DNA of 64,000 nucleotides from contig NC_060107.1 in NCBI RefSeq assembly GCF_021155765.1, positions 7,426,501 through 7,490,500 on the forward strand, read 5' to 3'. The notes beneath the pieces were generated by a model that had not been told where the DNA came from, made no database searches, and saw only the letters and a program-made list of their open reading frames with translations. The position numbers were made by a program, and so were the translations under genes. Of the stretch, positions 61,501 through 64,000 are shown one piece after another (position 1 is the stretch's first letter; each line of letters opens with the position of its first letter). This DNA is from Diprion similis. Taxonomy: Eukaryota; Arthropoda; Insecta; Hymenoptera; Diprionidae.

Positions 61501-62531
61501 GTCTAAATACCCCCGGCTCCTATCGCTGCGAGTGTCCGAAGGGCATGAGGCAAGGGGAGAACAGATATACATGCATGGGTAAGCTCAACAGAAATAATTC
61601 GAGACAAGATCAACTTTCGACTTTTTATAACTATATTGTAGCTAAAGTTTACCCGAAACAGGTAAAGCGGTTCAAAATCCTTACGATTCACCGATTGCTG
61701 AGCGTGCATTGAAATGCTTTTGATAAAGCGTTTCGATTCAGTGTTCGCGGTGTCTCAATTATACTGACAGTGTTTGAAGTCACTGAGACTGAGTACATGA
61801 AAGCATTTTTTTTTCTTTATACTCTGACTTATGAAACCATCTACGCATTGACATCTCATCCATTTGACATATTGAAAAAACTTACCAGCAACCATCGTTG
61901 AATGATCAGGAATTGGGAAGCTCCTTTAGCATGATGTGATTTGAAGACACCACCGATCGATATAGTAGGTACCTTCGATAGAGTTTCTTTTCGTGTTAAA
62001 CAGACATAAACGAGTGTCTGTTAAACAACGGCCACGGACCGTGTCAGGATACTTGCCGGAATTTCGAGGGAGGATACGGGTGCTCGTGCGAAGGGCTTCC
62101 AGGGACGGTGCTGGGGCCCAACAATCATACCTGTCAGGACGCAGGACCCTGCGGCACAAGCAACGCCGGATGCTCTCATACGTGCCTGTCGACAATGGGG
62201 AGGGTCTTTTGTCTCTGTCCCGACGGCTTCATGCTCGAGGATGATTGGAAGACCTGCCAAGGTGAGAGTCCAAATTGCCACCACATGACACAACCTGTAA
62301 AGGAGATAAACTGGCTTCACATAACTATCCGAACCTTTTGCCATTTCCCAGACGTAGACGAGTGCGCGGTACCTGACCTACAGTCCGTCGTTTGTCAGCA
62401 CGGGTGTATCAACACGCCGGGATCCTACCGGTGTTCAAAACCATCGGAAATGAACGACGAACCGCCCTCTGACGTTCCCAAAAAGTCCTGCGAACTGGGA
62501 TTTGAACCCTCCGTCAACAACGGATGCGTTG
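41391..62531 (+). CDS. Secreted Sushi (CCP) and calcium-binding EGF-like protein, 3'-partial
   Basis: Eight exons join in phase: 41391-41466, 58971-59121, 59599-59777, 60054-61056, 61123-61376, 61456-61578, 62004-62261 and 62352-62531, giving 741 visible residues; the frame then leaves through a GTGAGT donor. ATG 41391 is the first ATG of its open frame. Residues 1-26 (MWSKGAMNVTRF, then CLVIILGLNLAQG) are a signal peptide. Residues about 27-449 are low in Cys, with a very basic Arg/Lys block about 205-245. A Sushi domain spans residues 450-512 across an exon border (C450, C485, W505, C512). Then come EGF modules, three beginning DVNEC, DINEC or DVDEC, the calcium-binding pattern, on phase-1 exons. 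The Sushi-then-cbEGF order recalls fibulin-7-type matrix proteins, but orthology is not established. It is expected in the extracellular matrix. The acceptor at 61122 (CCAAAG) is unusual but restores both phase and the Sushi domain. Confidence 0.82.
48656..48677 (+). repeat. (CAG)n microsatellite
   Basis: A short run of GCAGCAGCAGCAGCAG inside the large intron. The surrounding frames are closed, so it is not coding. Confidence 0.7.
49115..49135. repeat. Poly-A tract
   Basis: About 24 consecutive A residues in the 17.5 kb intron, followed by further A-rich sequence to about 49270. Confidence 0.7.
49534..49568. repeat. (TA)n microsatellite
   Basis: About 34 bp of TA dinucleotides in the large intron of the Sushi/EGF gene. 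Confidence 0.9.
51026..51451. mobile_element. Non-autonomous TIR transposon (MITE), about 425 bp
   Basis: The left arm (about 51026-51083) and right arm (about 51393-51451) are inverted copies of about 57 bp. The inner part, CTAAAAAT...TTTTTAGACATTTTTTCT, matches at about 29 of 33 positions; the outer part (AAGGG...GTGA) is more diverged. There is no coding capacity. The target duplication is unclear, so no superfamily is given. Confidence 0.65.
52637..53216. mobile_element. piggyBac-like MITE with TTAA ends and internal inverted repeats
   Basis: TTAA then CTCTTTGAGTC on the left; on the right CTCAAAGGGTTC then TTAA, i.e. inverted CCCTTTGAGTC ends. TTAA flanks with CCCTTT-type termini fit piggyBac-like elements. 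Inside, GATTACGAATCTGAAGTC (about 52717) is inverted as GACTTCAGATTAGTAATC (about 52871), and TTCAATATGG is inverted near 52958. No transposase frame is present. The ends align with a small offset, so the borders are approximate. Confidence 0.5.
58070..58100. repeat. (GA)n microsatellite
   Basis: About 20 bp of GA dinucleotides in purine-rich sequence, within the large intron. Confidence 0.8.
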
Positions 62532-64000
62532 GTGAGTCTTCCAATATTATGACGAGTTGAAAGTTTGTTTTAAACCAACGAAAGTGACGTTTGTCCATCA
62601 AATTATGATTTCACTGAACTGTGAACGGTCAAACTAATGGTCAATATCTGAATAGTAGAATCGGTGTATATTCTAAGAGTTGAATAACTTTTGTGAAGAT
62701 GGAGTAATGAAACCAGGTAGACCAACAGCGTTATGTAATTGTTGACTTCATTCACCATGAGTAACGCCAATTTCGCGTAATATGGATGTAGTAACTATCC
62801 AATGAGTTCCACTAAACGAAATAAATGATCCTATCGTATAGGCGTACGACTAATACAATTCTGCCAGTGTAGAGTTTAAGTGTGATTAACGCGCCTCGAA
62901 CAAACATTATTATATTGCCAAGTACAAGCGTTCAAAGAAGTTTCACTAGTAGAGAAACGGAGAGAAAGAAAGAATCCTTTGAGTTTCATATCTTTGTTCA
63001 AGGACTCGGAAATTCACTTTGCTTCGACGAGAAAGAAGCCCTGAATTCCGTTGAACAGTGCAATCACTCAACTTGCACGTAAGTTCGCCCTCGTTAACGG
63101 CCACGTTCGACATTTGAAGTGCGTATTCCATTCTATTTCCGGCAGTATCCGTAGCTTCGTTAAAAGTCAAACAAATTACAGGCTCGTCTATACATTCCTC
63201 TGACGAATGTTAATGAGTTTTTTCCTCCATGTATACACTTTCGGAGGAAAATACGCGACGCCGACGCAGATAGTTTATACCTACAATTTTAATCACCACT
63301 GCGAATACTTAAACATTGCTAATTATTTACATACCTGATAATTTATTGACACTTCATCTCCTCCGGTTTACCAAACTTGTGAAAAGGTTGAAGCGCGAGC
63401 TGGAAAAGTCCATTAATCGGGGTAAAACTTGAATGCGCGATATTGTTACTAAAGCTGTCAATTGTTTAGCGGTTCATCGGGGAGAGGAATTTTCCGATAA
63501 CGCAAACATTACCGTTCAAACATGTCCGGGGCTACTTGAAACGGACAATAACAGTACCCGAACCCACAAGCACCCACGAACACGCCTCTTCGACTTCGAC
63601 AATGCATCGCGTATTTTCCTTCGAAACAACGTTACACAGCCTGCAGCTGTACACGGCTATGCTAGACTGATGGCGCGTCTATAGATTTCTCGGCATTGTT
63701 GAGCTCTGTAACGAGAAACGAACGAAGCGCCATACGTGTACTGTTTACAAACATCGTAGTATACAGTTTGGAAATTCACGAACGACTATAACGACTTCGG
63801 CAGGGACTTTTTTTCAATCCAAATAGAAGTATGGATATGCTGGATAAATGGTATTATTGGCAAATGTTTGGTAGATTAAAGTTATCGTTATGAGTACGTC
63901 TATAGATTTCGAAATGTACTTTGCGTTGAAACTTTTCCACTATGGATAACTAGTTCGGAAAGTTCACAAGTTGATTTAGCAGGAGCAGTTCGTGTATCCT
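62532..64000 (+). other. Intron of the Sushi/EGF gene at the window edge
   Basis: It starts with GTGAGT at 62532 after a phase-1 exon end. No following EGF-type exon (a phase-1 acceptor leading to an AC-GTN-GA(C/A)-GAG-TGC pattern) was found before 64000, so the next exon is outside the window. Short open frames here have no recognisable motif. Confidence 0.55.

Noticed and set aside
1..64000. tRNA, rRNA, known insect microRNA, CRISPR or viral sequence
   Set aside because: No B-box-like tRNA pattern in context, no familiar microRNA seed with hairpin, no regular spaced repeats and no viral protein motif were found by reading; a covariance-model search was not possible.

Overview
The window is nuclear DNA of an animal with short, phased, GT-AG introns, AT-rich intergenic sequence, many A/T homopolymers and (TA)n microsatellites. 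Every recognisable protein is insect-like: the clock protein has the insect CLOCK layout (bHLH, PAS-A, PAS-B, Gln-rich C-terminus), and the phenylalanine hydroxylase resembles insect Henna. A holometabolous insect, quite possibly a hymenopteran, is the best guess; the order is an inference I cannot test here. No bacterial operon, CRISPR array, rRNA or tRNA was seen.

Layout: (1) 754-6047 (+), the 3' part of a LONRF-type RING/LON E3 ligase gene, its 5' exons lying before the window. (2) 6048-9202, 3'UTR and very AT-rich intergenic DNA with microsatellites and a close tandem pair of CACGTG E-boxes. (3) 9203-11916 (+), a complete FBXO36-like F-box gene with a long lysine/arginine-rich tail. (4) About 13640-27104 (+), the circadian gene Clock: a GC-rich island that may be the promoter and first non-coding exon, ten splice junctions joining eleven exons (735 aa), and a hAT-like MITE starting 5 bp after the stop codon. 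(5) 30390-32992 (-), a complete eight-exon phenylalanine-4-hydroxylase (448 aa) converging on Clock. (6) 41391 to beyond 64000 (+), a secreted Sushi plus EGF protein whose signal-peptide exon is followed by a 17.5 kb first intron; the 3' end lies outside the window.

Exons were joined by hand. At each junction the codon phase matches and the translated protein runs through the family's conserved motifs, so most exon borders are well supported. Untranslated exons and transcript ends are guesses.

Three neighbouring (+) genes encode two ubiquitin-ligase components (RING/LON and F-box) and CLOCK, the E-box-binding activator of the circadian loop. The interval also holds a CACGTG-N6-CACGTG pair and, in a Clock intron, a CACGTG beside a TTATGTAA (VRI/PDP1-type) octamer. 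These arrangements are the most interesting regulatory candidates. Several non-autonomous DNA transposons (TIR elements) occupy the introns and intergenic DNA. I did not find a convincingly new biological system; the novelty candidates are regulatory and gene-structural.
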